Shown: positions 55,203-64,000 of the stretch, in pieces
Position numbering within the stretch: position 1 is the first letter of the stretch
How the letters are laid out: each line of letters starts with the position of its first letter
Origin: Roseibium marinum
GTDB taxonomy: Bacteria > Pseudomonadota > Alphaproteobacteria > Rhizobiales > Stappiaceae
DNA: 64,000 bases
NCBI RefSeq assembly: GCF_002906165.1
Contig: NZ_PPCN01000001.1
Span: 682,001 to 746,000, forward strand
Reading direction: 5' to 3'
Made by a program: the position numbers and the translations under genes
The notes under the pieces: generated by a model
Databases searched by the model: none
Told to the model about the DNA's origin: nothing
Seen by the model: the letters and a program-made list of their open reading frames with translations, nothing else

Positions 55203-56527
55203 TACGGAAAGCTTCCTTGCTGCTGGTGGGTGCCCTGATGGGAGCTGCGGCAGTCACGACAATGGCCCAGATGCCGCTCAATGTGTCCGTGGCAGCCAAT
55301 GCGGCGGCAACGGATACGTACCGGCAGCTCAATCTGTTCGGTGACGTGTTCGAACGGGTACGCTCGGACTACGTGGAAGTGCCGGACGATGCCCAGTTGA
55401 TCGAGAATGCCATCAACGGCATGCTGACATCGCTGGATCCCCATTCCAGCTACATGTCGCCGAAGAGTTTTCGCGACATGCAGGTGCAGACCCGCGGCGA
55501 ATTCGGCGGTCTCGGCATCGAGGTTACGATGGAAGACGGTCTTGTGAAGGTCGTCTCGCCGATCGACGATACACCGGCGGCCAAGGCGGGTGTCCTGGCC
55601 GGCGACCTGATCACCTCCATCGACGGAGAGCAGGTTCAGGGTCTGACGCTGAACGAAGCGGTCGAGAAGATGCGTGGTCCAGTTCATACGGACATCGTGG
55701 TCACCCTCCGCCGCGAGGGCCGCGCGGAACCGTTCGACATCACCATCACCCGCGACATTATCCGCATCCAGTCCGTGCGCTGGCGGGAAGAGGACGATGT
55801 CGGCTATATCCGTGTCACCCAGTTCAACGAACAGACCTTCGACGGTATCAGGGACGGCATTGAGGAAATGAGCGGCAATATCGGTGGGGACAAGCTGAAA
55901 GGCTTTGTCATCGATCTGCGCAACAACCCGGGCGGTCTTCTGGATCAGGCAATCGCCGTGTCCGATGCCTTCCTCGACCGGGGCGAAATCGTTTCGACCC
56001 GCGGACGCGAAGCGGAAGAAACCCAGCGCTACAATGCGCGTGCGGGTGATCTGACGGATGGCAAACCGGTGATCGTTCTCGTGAACGGCGGGTCTGCTTC
56101 AGCTTCGGAAATCGTTGCCGGCGCGTTGCAGGATCACCGCCGGGCGACCATCCTGGGGAGCCGTTCCTTCGGCAAGGGCTCCGTGCAGACCATCATTCCG
56201 CTGGGTGCCAACGGCGCGATCCGACTGACGACCGCCCGCTATTACACGCCGTCCGGAAACTCCATCCAGGCGAAAGGCATCGTGCCGGATATCGAAGCCC
56301 TGCAGGAGCTGCCGGAAGAGCTGGTCGGCCGTGTCGACACCAAGGGGGAAGCGGGTCTGCGCGGCCACCTGGAAGCCGACGGTGAGGAAGAATCCGGCAG
56401 CCAGGCCTATGTGCCGGCGGATCCGAAAGACGACACCCAGCTGAAGCTGGCTCTGGACCTCTTGCGCGGTATTCAGGCGAACAGCGCCTTCCCGCCGGTC
56501 TCCGACAGCGCGGCCGTCAAAAACTGA
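55199..56527 (+). CDS. ctpA: Carboxyl-terminal processing protease CtpA (S41)
   Basis: 442 residues. Signal peptide (ASLLLVGALMGAAAVTTMA), PDZ domain (about 85-170; GEFGGLGIEVTMEDG, PAAKAGVLAGD), then the S41 protease core with FVIDLRNNPGGLLDQAI, VNGGSASASEIVAGALQDH (catalytic serine) and GSRSFGKGSVQT (lysine). Periplasmic. The ATG at 55199 overlaps the envC stop, coupling the two cell-wall genes. Confidence 0.95.
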   Translation: MIRKASLLLVGALMGAAAVTTMAQMPLNVSVAANAAATDTYRQLNLFGDVFERVRSDYVEVPDDAQLIENAINGMLTSLDPHSSYMSPKSFRDMQVQTRGEFGGLGIEVTMEDGLVKVVSPIDDTPAAKAGVLAGDLITSIDGEQVQGLTLNEAVEKMRGPVHTDIVVTLRREGRAEPFDITITRDIIRIQSVRWREEDDVGYIRVTQFNEQTFDGIRDGIEEMSGNIGGDKLKGFVIDLRNNPGGLLDQAIAVSDAFLDRGEIVSTRGREAEETQRYNARAGDLTDGKPVIVLVNGGSASASEIVAGALQDHRRATILGSRSFGKGSVQTIIPLGANGAIRLTTARYYTPSGNSIQAKGIVPDIEALQELPEELVGRVDTKGEAGLRGHLEADGEEESGSQAYVPADPKDDTQLKLALDLLRGIQANSAFPPVSDSAAVKN

Positions 56528-56535
56528 CAAACAGC

Positions 56536-56565
56536 AATGTGCGCCGGTCCGCCGGCGCACATTTT
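56536..56565 (+). terminator. Terminator after ctpA
   Basis: AATGTGCGCCGG, loop TCCG, CCGGCGCACATT followed by TT. A perfect 12-bp stem nine bases after the stop; the U-tract is short. Confidence 0.8.
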
Positions 56566-56646
56566 CCATTCTCGTTCTGCGTATCCATACAACAACCATG
56601 ATGCCGGTCAGCCCGTTCGCGCGCCGGTCAACAGGCTCAGGACGGT

Positions 56647-57792
56647 ATGTCGAGCGAAGATCTCACAGCTCCCCTAGGTATGGGAAAACGGCGGCTTGTC
56701 AGGCTGCCGTTCGGTCTTATCGGTGCGGGCCTATTGAGTGTGATCGTCACCACCACGCTCGTCTGGGTCGCAGTGGTGGACGATCCGGTGGGCGGAGAGC
56801 CCGTTGCGGTTCTGCCGCTGGACGCCGTTGTCGAGGGCGTGACCTCCCAGGACATCGAAGTTGTCGAAATCCGGCCTGGTATCGGTGACGATCTGGGTCC
56901 CAACCTGCGACCTGAAACGAGCGGCGACCTGCTCGGTCCCCGTTATGAGATGGTTATGCGCCCGGACGGGCTGGGGCCGGACGCTCCCGTAACCGGCCTT
57001 TCCCTCAATCCGGACACGCGGGTGAGCGAACGCTCGGAACTCGGCTTTCTGCCGAAGGTCAGCGATGCCGGAGTGCGGCCGCTCGATGCCTATTCCCGGC
57101 CGATCGTGCGTGAATTCACCTCCATCCCCAGGATTGCCGTCATCGTGAGCGGATTGGGATTGAGCGAGACCGGAACCCGAAACGCCATCAGCAGCCTGCC
57201 GTCCGATGTGACCTTCGCCCTGGCTCCCTATGGAGAGGAACTGGACCTGTATATGCAGCAGGCCCGGATGGAGGGCCATGAATTGCTGTTGCAGTTGCCC
57301 CTAGAGCCCTTCGATTTTCCCGACAACGATCCGGGCCCCCATACCCTTCTTGTCAGCCTCATGCCGGACAAGATGGTTGAGCGGCTGGTCTTTCTGCTGA
57401 CGCGCGCCACCAATTATGTCGGCACGATCAACGAAATGGGCGCCCGCTTCACCTCCACGAAGCCCTCCATGCAGTTCCTCATGGAGAAGCTGAAGGGGCG
57501 GGGACTGATGTTTGTCGACAACGGGACATCCTCACGCAGCATCGCGGCCGAGGTCGCCGCGGAAACGCGCCTCCCGTTCAGCGGTGTCGACGTGGTTCTG
57601 GACGAGGTGCCGCGGGAAGACGAAATTGACGCGAAGCTGTTGCAACTTGAAAGTATAGCTCGTGCCCGCGGAGTTGCTGTTGCAGCAGGCTCCGCGCTTC
57701 CGGTGACAGTGCGCCAGCTTGAAAAATGGTCTCGGGATCTTGAAGAACGCGGCCTGCAGCTTGTGCCGGTCAGCGCGACCATCGACAGATAG
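56647..57792 (+). CDS. Divergent polysaccharide deacetylase family protein (YibQ/DUF610)
   Basis: 381 residues. One N-terminal membrane helix (FGLIGAGLLSVIVTTTLVWVAV), a variable linker to about residue 150, then the deacetylase-like barrel: RIAVIVSGLGLSETGTRNAI, VTFALAPYGEELD, HELLLQLPLEPFDFPDNDPG, GRGLMFVDNGTSS. Usually found with envC and ctpA, as here, suggesting a cell-envelope role; catalytic activity is unproven. rppH follows without a gap. Confidence 0.9.
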   Translation: MSSEDLTAPLGMGKRRLVRLPFGLIGAGLLSVIVTTTLVWVAVVDDPVGGEPVAVLPLDAVVEGVTSQDIEVVEIRPGIGDDLGPNLRPETSGDLLGPRYEMVMRPDGLGPDAPVTGLSLNPDTRVSERSELGFLPKVSDAGVRPLDAYSRPIVREFTSIPRIAVIVSGLGLSETGTRNAISSLPSDVTFALAPYGEELDLYMQQARMEGHELLLQLPLEPFDFPDNDPGPHTLLVSLMPDKMVERLVFLLTRATNYVGTINEMGARFTSTKPSMQFLMEKLKGRGLMFVDNGTSSRSIAAEVAAETRLPFSGVDVVLDEVPREDEIDAKLLQLESIARARGVAVAAGSALPVTVRQLEKWSRDLEERGLQLVPVSATIDR

Positions 57793-58332
57793 GTGCAGGG
57801 TGTGACGAAGCTTGAACTTGGACCGGGATTTCCGCAACCGGCAGGGGGGCTTCCGTACCGTCCCTGTGTCGGCATCATGCTGATCAACCGAGATGGAAAA
57901 GTGTGGATTGGCAGCCGTGACGATGGCTCCGGATCCTCCTCCTACGATTATGCCTGGCAGATGCCGCAGGGCGGCATCGACAAGGGGGAAACGCCGGAAC
58001 GCTCCGCGCGCAGGGAACTTTACGAGGAAACCTCGATCCGATCCGTGACGTTGCTGGAAGAAGCGCCGGAATGGTTTGCCTATGACTATCCGCCCGAAGT
58101 CGTCCGGGCGTCGCGCAAGGGAAAGTATCGCGGTCAGGCGCAGCGCTGGCTTGCCTACCGTTTCGACGGCTCCGAGGACGAGATAGACGTCCTGACCCCT
58201 CCGCACGGACATTCGGCTGAATTCAACGCCTGGCGCTGGGAAGACGCCGCGCGCCTCCCGGATCTGATCATCCCGTTCAAGCGCCCGGTTTATGAACGGG
58301 TCGTCGCGGCCTTTTCGCACCTCACGTCATGA
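57793..58332 (+). CDS. rppH: RNA pyrophosphohydrolase RppH (Nudix)
   Basis: 179 residues. The Nudix box [20 protein letters not shown] is complete (followed by TSI). [21 protein letters not shown] and [11 protein letters not shown] are the RppH family start; [11 protein letters not shown] and [10 protein letters not shown] follow. Removes pyrophosphate from RNA 5' ends to start decay. GTG 57793 directly follows the upstream stop; GTG 57802 is an alternative start. Confidence 0.93.
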   Translation: MQGVTKLELGPGFPQPAGGLPYRPCVGIMLINRDGKVWIGSRDDGSGSSSYDYAWQMPQGGIDKGETPERSARRELYEETSIRSVTLLEEAPEWFAYDYPPEVVRASRKGKYRGQAQRWLAYRFDGSEDEIDVLTPPHGHSAEFNAWRWEDAARLPDLIIPFKRPVYERVVAAFSHLTS

Positions 58333-58500
58333 GCGCAACGAACTCGGGTTGAACGGCGGCCAGGTTTCTGCTCGCGGTCGATGAAGGCGCGGCAGGCTCC
58401 TGGAAATCTTGCATTGTATGGGAGCAACCGTTGGTGTCCGGTTTCCTCCCTGTCTCCCCCCAGGGCTATCGCATTGACCCGGAAAGTTGCCACAAATACG

Positions 58501-58543
58501 GGTGCACCCCCGCCCCGACACCTCCCCACAAGGGGAAGGTGCA
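58501..58543. repeat. Short palindromic intergenic repeat
   Basis: CACCTCCCC-ACAA-GGGGAAGGTG with one mismatch, set in the 258-bp gap between the convergent rppH and DUF-type gene. No other gene-like sequence is visible in 58333-58590. Confidence 0.55.
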
Positions 58544-58590
58544 GGCATTCATCATAGATTGATCCGCAAAGGAGGCGATTTGCCTCTTTT

Positions 58591-60777
58591 TCAGTTCGCC
58601 TCGATGTTCACATTGAGGAGAACGGGCAGCACCTGGGGAGTGGCCATGCTGCCGAGGATCTGCGCCATCGGCACCGGATTTTCAGGCTTCAGCGTCACCC
58701 TGAATTCCCTCGGGTCCTTCAGGAATGCCGAAACCGCCTCGCTCACCATCCGGGTGAAGGCCTCATTGCCGATCACCGCTGTCGCCTCGGTTGCCTGGGC
58801 CACCAGGGCCTCGCGGAAGACATTTTCCGGAATGCCCTGCTGCTCCGCGACGTGGGCAAGGCCTTTGGCTGTCAGTCCGCCATCCTTGAAGACCACCGAC
58901 GCATCGACGAATTGCGCGACGATCGCCGCCATTTGTCCCTGGCCCTGGGGATCTTCGAACAGGGCTTTCGGCACATTGGCGAACCGGGCGGAAGCTTCAG
59001 CCTTTCCCAGCCCCTTGATATCCAGCATCAGGCGCTCCAGGCGCAGCTCCAGCGTCGCCTCGTCCCAATACAGGCGCGTCTCGTCCGACCAGTCGAGTGT
59101 CTCCAGACCGAGTGCCTGAAGGAGGGCCTTGGTGTCCTCGTCCTCGATGGCGCTGACGGGAACCCGGATGCCGTCATTCTTGACGTAGAGGCTTGTCGGG
59201 ACCGGTGGAACGGAGGTGGACAGGGTCATCTCGGCCTTGCCGATCTGGGTCCGGCCGATTTCCGGCAGGTTCACATCCAGACCCTCGATCTCGTATCCGA
59301 AGGAGCGCGGCAGAAAGGCGCGTGCAACGTCGAGCGGATTGCTTTCACCGTAGTTCGGATCGGCCATCAGCGTGGCGATCATGGCGCGCATGGGCGAATA
59401 TTCGGCGAACTCGATGTCGCCGATCGCGGCCCAGTCGAGCTTCACGGAGCTGCCTTGGGGAAGCTCGGGCGCATCGAGACCGACGATCAGCATCTCGCCG
59501 ATCCCTTCGGAGCTGATGTCGGTCATCGCCATTTCCCTGATCGTGATACCGACATCTCCGTCACCCGGCCCGGCTGGGCCGGGTGACGGAAACTCGACGG
59601 AAATACCGCTGATCCTCGCATCGGCGATGGCAAAGGACCGGTAGAACTGAAAGACGCCGGCAATCAGCTCTTCCGGCGCGGGGGCTTTCTTGTTCAGCAA
59701 CTGGTCCAGCATCGACAGCAGAGAGTTGCCCTGCTTGACGACCGTGATATCGCGGATCGATCCTCTCTCGACAGATGTCTTGAGCGCCTTGCCATCGGGC
59801 AGATCCTGCGAGCTTTCATAATCGACCATGGAGCCGGAGCCGATCAGCGTCTCCTCCTCACCCGTGACCGGAACGTCCGGATCGAACAGATCGACGATGG
59901 CGGCGGCGTCGATATCCCGGTAGACGGTTTTGCCCTGCCGCGTCGTCTGGCGCAGCATCCTGCCTGTAGCCGGATCGAGCGTGCGCAGGTCCTGGGTCAT
60001 GAGATCGATGGAATATTCCCCGATCCAGCCTTTTTCGGCATCCGCCATGCGGTAGCCGTCCAATTCGGAGGTTCCGGAAAAGGCCAGCGTCTCCTTGCCG
60101 TCCGTGCTCGCATGGCCTTCGAAGGTCAGGCCGGTGCTGTCGATCCTGACCTCCTCATAGGACGTCAGAAAGAGCGCTTGCATGAAGGGCAGCCAGCGGC
60201 TGACCGGATGATCGGGGTCTTCCGCCGGTATTTCCGGCAGGGTAAAGCTGTAACCGGTCGCGGAAATGCCCGCCAGCCGGCCCTCGACCTTAAGGCGGCC
60301 TTCGTTCTCGACCGATCCTGTCACCAGAAGCCTGGTGTCGTCGGAATGGGTCCAGCTCCCGGTCTTGAAATCGCCGTCCTCGTGGATCAGTCCGGTAATG
60401 GCGAGCGAGCCGCTGGACATGGAAATGGCGAAGGCCAGATCCCTCGGTTTCGAAGGAACCATATCCTTGGCCCCGTCTTTTCCGGACGCCTCCGTCTCTT
60501 TCGGCGGAAGGTTCCTGATTGTGCCGCTGAAAGTGTAATTCGGGTTCGTCACGGTCAGCGTGTCGCTGGCCTCGTCATAGGCGACGGCGCCGGTTTCAAT
60601 CTCGACGCCAAGCTTTTCAAGGCCTTTGACATAGGCGTCGAACGCCGCGGTTCCCTTGTCCTGCGCGAAGGCGGCTCCGGAGACCAGGATCAGTGCGCCG
60701 CAAAGGGCGAGGAGCCGGGCGGAGGCTTTCGCCAGCTTAGGCCGTGAAGTGGATACAGGCTGAGAAAACAATATCAT
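58591..60777 (-). CDS. Large secreted protein of unknown function
   Basis: 728 residues. Signal peptide (LLALCGALILVSGAAFA, cleavage before QDKG). The rest is a long beta-rich chain: VAYDEASDTLTVTNPNYTF near the start and many strand-turn repeats, ending VLPVLLNVNIEAN. No cysteines, no catalytic motif recognised. The frame continues to 60957, but the ATG at 60777 with GGAG just upstream fits the signal peptide. A perfect 14-bp inverted repeat lies inside the gene (59558-59589), encoding PGPAGPGD. Probably periplasmic; function unassigned. Confidence 0.7.
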   Translation of the reverse strand: MILFSQPVSTSRPKLAKASARLLALCGALILVSGAAFAQDKGTAAFDAYVKGLEKLGVEIETGAVAYDEASDTLTVTNPNYTFSGTIRNLPPKETEASGKDGAKDMVPSKPRDLAFAISMSSGSLAITGLIHEDGDFKTGSWTHSDDTRLLVTGSVENEGRLKVEGRLAGISATGYSFTLPEIPAEDPDHPVSRWLPFMQALFLTSYEEVRIDSTGLTFEGHASTDGKETLAFSGTSELDGYRMADAEKGWIGEYSIDLMTQDLRTLDPATGRMLRQTTRQGKTVYRDIDAAAIVDLFDPDVPVTGEEETLIGSGSMVDYESSQDLPDGKALKTSVERGSIRDITVVKQGNSLLSMLDQLLNKKAPAPEELIAGVFQFYRSFAIADARISGISVEFPSPGPAGPGDGDVGITIREMAMTDISSEGIGEMLIVGLDAPELPQGSSVKLDWAAIGDIEFAEYSPMRAMIATLMADPNYGESNPLDVARAFLPRSFGYEIEGLDVNLPEIGRTQIGKAEMTLSTSVPPVPTSLYVKNDGIRVPVSAIEDEDTKALLQALGLETLDWSDETRLYWDEATLELRLERLMLDIKGLGKAEASARFANVPKALFEDPQGQGQMAAIVAQFVDASVVFKDGGLTAKGLAHVAEQQGIPENVFREALVAQATEATAVIGNEAFTRMVSEAVSAFLKDPREFRVTLKPENPVPMAQILGSMATPQVLPVLLNVNIEAN
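59558..59589. repeat. Intragenic 14-bp perfect inverted repeat
   Basis: CCGTCACCCGGCCC, loop GGCT, GGGCCGGGTGACGG. It lies in frame within the large secreted-protein gene and is translated as a Pro/Gly-rich loop. Confidence 0.8.
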
Positions 60778-60925
60778 GGCTCCAGAAAGGATAATCGGAA
60801 ATGGCCGGATGAATCGCGGCCGGGTCCGATTAAAGGAAACATTTCCGACCTTTCCATGACTATGACCCAATCTCATCACGGCGTCGAGCCGCTCCCACTT
60901 GAGGACGCCGGTGGTTTTCCGGTTC

Positions 60926-62098
60926 TCAAAGCCGGTGCGGTGCCAGCCATTCGGCACGGACGGTTTCGTCGGTTTCCTGCGCCATTTCCCCGGGTCTGAC
61001 GGCCAGGACAGATTGTTCGGGCGCCAACCGGCGGTAGGCCCAGACCGCGGCGCCTCTGACGACCGGATCTGCGTCCTTCAGCAGCGGCCGGACCTTGTCC
61101 AGCAGGACAGGCTGCCCGGAATTGCCGGCGGCGATCAGAACGTTACGCAGGAACCGGCCGCGCCCGATGCGCTTGACCGGCGAGCCGGAGAAGAGAGCCC
61201 GGAAGGCCGCGTCCTCCAGGGACAGCAGGTCCGCCAGCTTCGGATTTTTCAGATCCTCCCGCGCGATCAGCTTGGCTTCGCGCGCGGCTGAGGCGAATTT
61301 GTTCCACGGGCAGGCGGCAAGGCAGTCGTCGCAGCCGTAGATCCTGTTGCCGATCGCCTCGCGGAATTCGCCCGGAATGGGGCCGGGATGCTCGATGGTC
61401 AGATAGGAAATGCAGCGGCGGGCGTCGAGCTGATAAGGCGCGGGAAAGGCGTCGGTCGGGCAACTGTCGAGGCAGGCCCGGCAGGAGCCGCAATGGTCCT
61501 CTTCCGCACCGCTCGGCGGCAGGTCCAGCGTCGTGAAGATCGCACCGAGAAAGAACCACGAGCCGAGGTCCCGCGAGACCAGGTTTGTGTGCTTGCCCTG
61601 CCAGCCGAGCCCGGCGGCCTGCCCGAGCGGCTTTTCCATCACCGGGGCGGTATCGACGAAGACCTTGACGTCGCCGCCGGCGCGCGACACCAGGAAACTC
61701 GCAAGCTCCTTCAGGCGCCCCTTGATGATGTCGTGATAATCGCGATGGCGGGCATAGACCGATATTCCGCCGCTGCTCCTGTCCTGCAGATGGGCAAGCG
61801 GATGATTTTCGGGCGCCGCGTCCGGTCCGTAGTTCATGGCCAGCATGATGACCGATTTGACCTCCGGCCACAGGTTGACCGGCGCTGAACGGCGCTCCGC
61901 AGTTTCGGCCATCCAGCCCATGGTGCCGTGATAGCCCTTGTCGAGAAAGCGGCGCAGACGGTCCCCGGCCTCCGGGATGCCGTCGGCCGGCGCGATCCTG
62001 ACATCGTCGAAGCCGAGGCCGGATGCCTTCTCGGCAAATGCGGTCAGGAGGTGTCGTTTTTTTTTATCCAAGACTGTCTGCAGCGCGTGTTGGGTCAC
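60926..62098 (-). CDS. queG: Epoxyqueuosine reductase QueG
   Basis: Last step of tRNA queuosine synthesis, cobalamin and iron-sulfur dependent. 390 residues: [50 protein letters not shown], two 4Fe-4S motifs [17 protein letters not shown] and [13 protein letters not shown], and a C-terminal HEAT-like tail ([19 protein letters not shown]). The start is GTG at 62098. A run of nine A's (DKKKR) follows the start, but no frameshift is needed. Confidence 0.96.
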   Translation of the reverse strand: MTQHALQTVLDKKKRHLLTAFAEKASGLGFDDVRIAPADGIPEAGDRLRRFLDKGYHGTMGWMAETAERRSAPVNLWPEVKSVIMLAMNYGPDAAPENHPLAHLQDRSSGGISVYARHRDYHDIIKGRLKELASFLVSRAGGDVKVFVDTAPVMEKPLGQAAGLGWQGKHTNLVSRDLGSWFFLGAIFTTLDLPPSGAEEDHCGSCRACLDSCPTDAFPAPYQLDARRCISYLTIEHPGPIPGEFREAIGNRIYGCDDCLAACPWNKFASAAREAKLIAREDLKNPKLADLLSLEDAAFRALFSGSPVKRIGRGRFLRNVLIAAGNSGQPVLLDKVRPLLKDADPVVRGAAVWAYRRLAPEQSVLAVRPGEMAQETDETVRAEWLAPHRL

Positions 62099-62142
62099 GG
62101 ACCTGGAAGCGGGGTCCGCTCCCGACCCTATGGCTCGACAGC

Positions 62143-62835
62143 CTAAAAATCCAGATCCGCGTAGGTTTGGGCGGGCGGCATGCCCAGCACCTTCTCGCCC
62201 AGAAGCGGGCGCATGCTGGGGCGCGATTTCACCCGGGCGTACCAGCTTCTGATGTCTTCCTCGTCGCTCCAGGAGACTTCCCCCAGATAATCGGCGCAGG
62301 ACAGGCAGGCGGCGAGGGCGAAGTCGGCGAAGGACAACCGGTCCCCGGCCAGCCAGCGGCGGGCGGCGACGAGATAGGCGAAATATTTCAGATGGTGGTG
62401 GATGTTGGCCCTGGCGACCCGGAGCGCGGCGGAATCCGGTTCACCGCCACCGACGGATTTCGGCATGATCTGCTTGTAGATGCGCTCGCGCACCAGGTGA
62501 CCGACCACTTCCTGATCGAATTTGGTGAGGCTCCACTCCACCAGCCGCCGCGTTTCGGCTCTGGCGTCCGGATGATCGGGCATGAGGCGTTTGTCGGCGA
62601 CCGCATACCCACGGGTTTCGTCGAGATATTCCATGATCGGACCCGGACCGCAGATCGAGGGACCTTCGTTTTCCACCAGGACCGGAACCGTGCCGGCCGC
62701 GTTCAGCATGAGAAGCTGCTGCGTCCGTTCCCAGGGGTTGATGTGGTGCTCCTCGAACGCGGCCCCGTATTCACTGAGGATGAGTCGCACGAACCGGGAC
62801 GACGGCGAGAACGGATGATGGTAAAGCGTGAGCAT
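62143..62835 (-). CDS. Glutathione S-transferase family protein
   Basis: 230 residues. Thioredoxin-like N-domain ([41 protein letters not shown]), then the helical C-domain ([20 protein letters not shown]). Cytosolic. Sits between uppP and queG, an order seen in other Rhizobiales; 44 bp upstream of queG on the same strand. Substrate unknown. Confidence 0.92.
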   Translation of the reverse strand: MLTLYHHPFSPSSRFVRLILSEYGAAFEEHHINPWERTQQLLMLNAAGTVPVLVENEGPSICGPGPIMEYLDETRGYAVADKRLMPDHPDARAETRRLVEWSLTKFDQEVVGHLVRERIYKQIMPKSVGGGEPDSAALRVARANIHHHLKYFAYLVAARRWLAGDRLSFADFALAACLSCADYLGEVSWSDEEDIRSWYARVKSRPSMRPLLGEKVLGMPPAQTYADLDF

Positions 62836-63087
62836 TTAGCGGTTTAGAGCCTGAACTGTGGCGAGACTAGGTCACGCCTTCATAAAAAAGTCCGAAACGG
62901 CGTGCTGCGCTTGCCCGCGGGACCGCGCAACGCGGCGCATTCGCCGGATGGGAACACCGTATTATCGGTGAGTTTGACTCAGATATGGTTATCAAGGGTT
63001 TGACGACCCGCGATTGCACCGTCAAATAGGCGGCATCCGGATTCGCGTCGCGGATTCTATCAAGCCGTTTTGGAGAAACGACAGGCA

Positions 63088-63894
63088 ATGGACGGTCAGA
63101 CGATTGTACACGCTCTTATTCTGGGGATTGTCGAAGGACTGACAGAGTTCATTCCGGTATCTTCCACCGGCCACATACTTCTCCTCGGACATTTTCTCGG
63201 CTTCGAGAGCACCGGCAAGACCTTCGAGGTGCTGATCCAACTCGGCGCCATTCTGGCGATCCTGTCGGTTTATTTCGCCCGGCTCTGGAACCTGTTCATC
63301 ACCCTGCCCAGCGATCCCACCAGCCGCCGCTTCGTCGCCGGTATCCTGATCGCCTTTCTGCCGGCGGCCGTGATCGGCGTGATGCTGCACAGCTTCATCA
63401 AGGAAGTCCTGTTCGAGAGCCCGGCGCTGATCTGCTCCACGCTGCTGATCGGCGGCGTCATTCTGCTGTGGATCGACCGGCTGCCCCTCAAGCCGCGCTA
63501 TACAAACGTCATGGACTACCCGCTGTCGCTGTGCCTGACGATCGGCTTCTTCCAGTGTCTCGCCATGGTGCCGGGCGTCTCCCGCTCCGGCGCGACCATC
63601 GCCGGTGCCCTCCTGATGGGAACCGACAAGCGCTCGGCTGCGGAGTTCTCGTTCTTCCTGGCCATGCCCACCATGGCCGGGGCCTTCGCCTACGATCTTT
63701 ACAAGAACCGCAACGTGCTTTCGATGGACGACGCGGTGATCATCACCATCGGCTTCGTCGCGTCGTTCATTTCCGCCGTCTTTGTGGTCAAGGGCCTGCT
63801 GGACTTCGTCTCCAGGCACGGCTTTGCGCCCTTCGCCTGGTGGCGGATCTTTGTCGGCCTTGCCGGATTTGCCGGACTTTATTTTCTAGGCTGA
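63088..63894 (+). CDS. uppP: Undecaprenyl-diphosphatase UppP (BacA)
   Basis: 268 residues, polytopic. Recycles undecaprenyl pyrophosphate for wall synthesis and gives bacitracin resistance. Signature motifs: [20 protein letters not shown] and [19 protein letters not shown], with the family's catalytic Glu, Ser and Arg present. The ATG at 63088 is preferred to 63070 from family start MDGQTIV. Divergent from the GST gene; its end overlaps the next leftward gene by 9 bp. Confidence 0.96.
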   Translation: MDGQTIVHALILGIVEGLTEFIPVSSTGHILLLGHFLGFESTGKTFEVLIQLGAILAILSVYFARLWNLFITLPSDPTSRRFVAGILIAFLPAAVIGVMLHSFIKEVLFESPALICSTLLIGGVILLWIDRLPLKPRYTNVMDYPLSLCLTIGFFQCLAMVPGVSRSGATIAGALLMGTDKRSAAEFSFFLAMPTMAGAFAYDLYKNRNVLSMDDAVIITIGFVASFISAVFVVKGLLDFVSRHGFAPFAWWRIFVGLAGFAGLYFLG

Positions 63895-64000
63895 GCGTTC
63901 CAGCGGCGGCCCGGCGCCATAGAGCGCCGTCAGCTCCGCCAATTCCTGCGCCAGTTCCCGCCGCAGGCCGTCCGGCCCGATGAGTTCGGCGCCCGGGCCG
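63886..64000 (-). CDS. C-terminus of a probable WYL-domain regulator, partial
   Basis: The leftward frame reads ...[20 protein letters not shown] then [15 protein letters not shown] and a TAG stop. This resembles the tail of YafY-type WYL-domain transcriptional regulators (pattern evL-P--LR-ELA---a-l-alY). Only about 37 codons are inside the window, so the call is tentative. Convergent with uppP. Confidence 0.5.
   Translation of the reverse strand, partial: GPGAELIGPDGLRRELAQELAELTALYGAGPPLERSA

Noticed and set aside
62040..62098. Frameshift in queG at the run of nine A's
   Set aside because: The reading frame from GTG 62098 is continuous through the run into conserved QueG sequence, so no shift is required.

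Overview
The window is GC-rich chromosomal DNA of an alphaproteobacterium in the Hyphomicrobiales (Rhizobiales). The block rplU-rpmA-GNATs-obgE-proB-proA-nadD-rsfS-rlmH-envC-ctpA-yibQ-like-rppH (44271-58332), the hsp20-DUF1150 pair, the L21 protein with a C-terminal helix-hairpin-helix tail and the queG-GST-uppP neighbourhood all point that way. My best guess is a Stappiaceae-like marine lineage (Labrenzia/Roseibium/Stappia type); that is inference from gene content, not a database match.

Layout. 1-4690: a ugpBAEC glycerol-3-phosphate importer behind a four-unit, 11-bp-phased Pho-box-like array, closed by a strong terminator. 4700-18750: mixed housekeeping and single genes: AlkD-type repair protein, MFS exporter, LysR regulator, hsp20 behind a ROSE-like RNA thermometer candidate, OpgC, a TTC38-like protein, a YeeE/YedE sulfur transporter, a DUF302 protein, an isolated 31-codon ORF with its own terminator, a GFG-filter ion channel with a zinc ribbon, and an esterase. 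18894-21787: a coupled CoA-transferase and ThDP-enzyme pair. 21788-24887: an accessory patch bounded by a second, non-identical copy of the 3' end of the ThDP gene; it carries a small kinase and a markedly AT-rich 643-codon gene of unknown function with two C-terminal helix-turn-helix repeats. 24888-28001: panC-panB and ada.

28209-38289 is a complete non-phosphorylating deoxysugar (L-fucose type) catabolic island built as two divergent operons around a GntR/FCD regulator. The leftward operon has a UxaA-type dehydratase, a 2-keto-3-deoxy-fuconate-type SDR, a three-part RbsABC-like importer and an FAH-family hydrolase. The rightward operon has gntR, an aldo/keto reductase (sugar dehydrogenase), a FucU mutarotase and a COG3618 lactonase. 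Together they would turn L-fucose into pyruvate and L-lactate. The divergent promoters face each other over about 40 bp containing a perfect CTAACATGTTAG palindrome.

38575-43067 is a patchwork: an SDR/HxlR divergent pair, a truncated monooxygenase, an unknown gene, an outer-membrane beta-barrel, a 577-bp stretch with no visible gene, and a MarR regulator with two identical 17-bp operator-like sites, one inside its own coding sequence. At 43311-43630 a tRNA-Ser(CGA) gene is followed by three tandem 76-bp repeats that each replay the tRNA 3' end, similar in design to the rtT repeats after E. coli tyrT. From 44024 the conserved core block runs rightwards, including a four-gene overlapping run of GNAT acetyltransferases. 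The window ends with a large secreted protein of unknown function, queG, a glutathione transferase, uppP and the C-terminus of a probable WYL-domain regulator.
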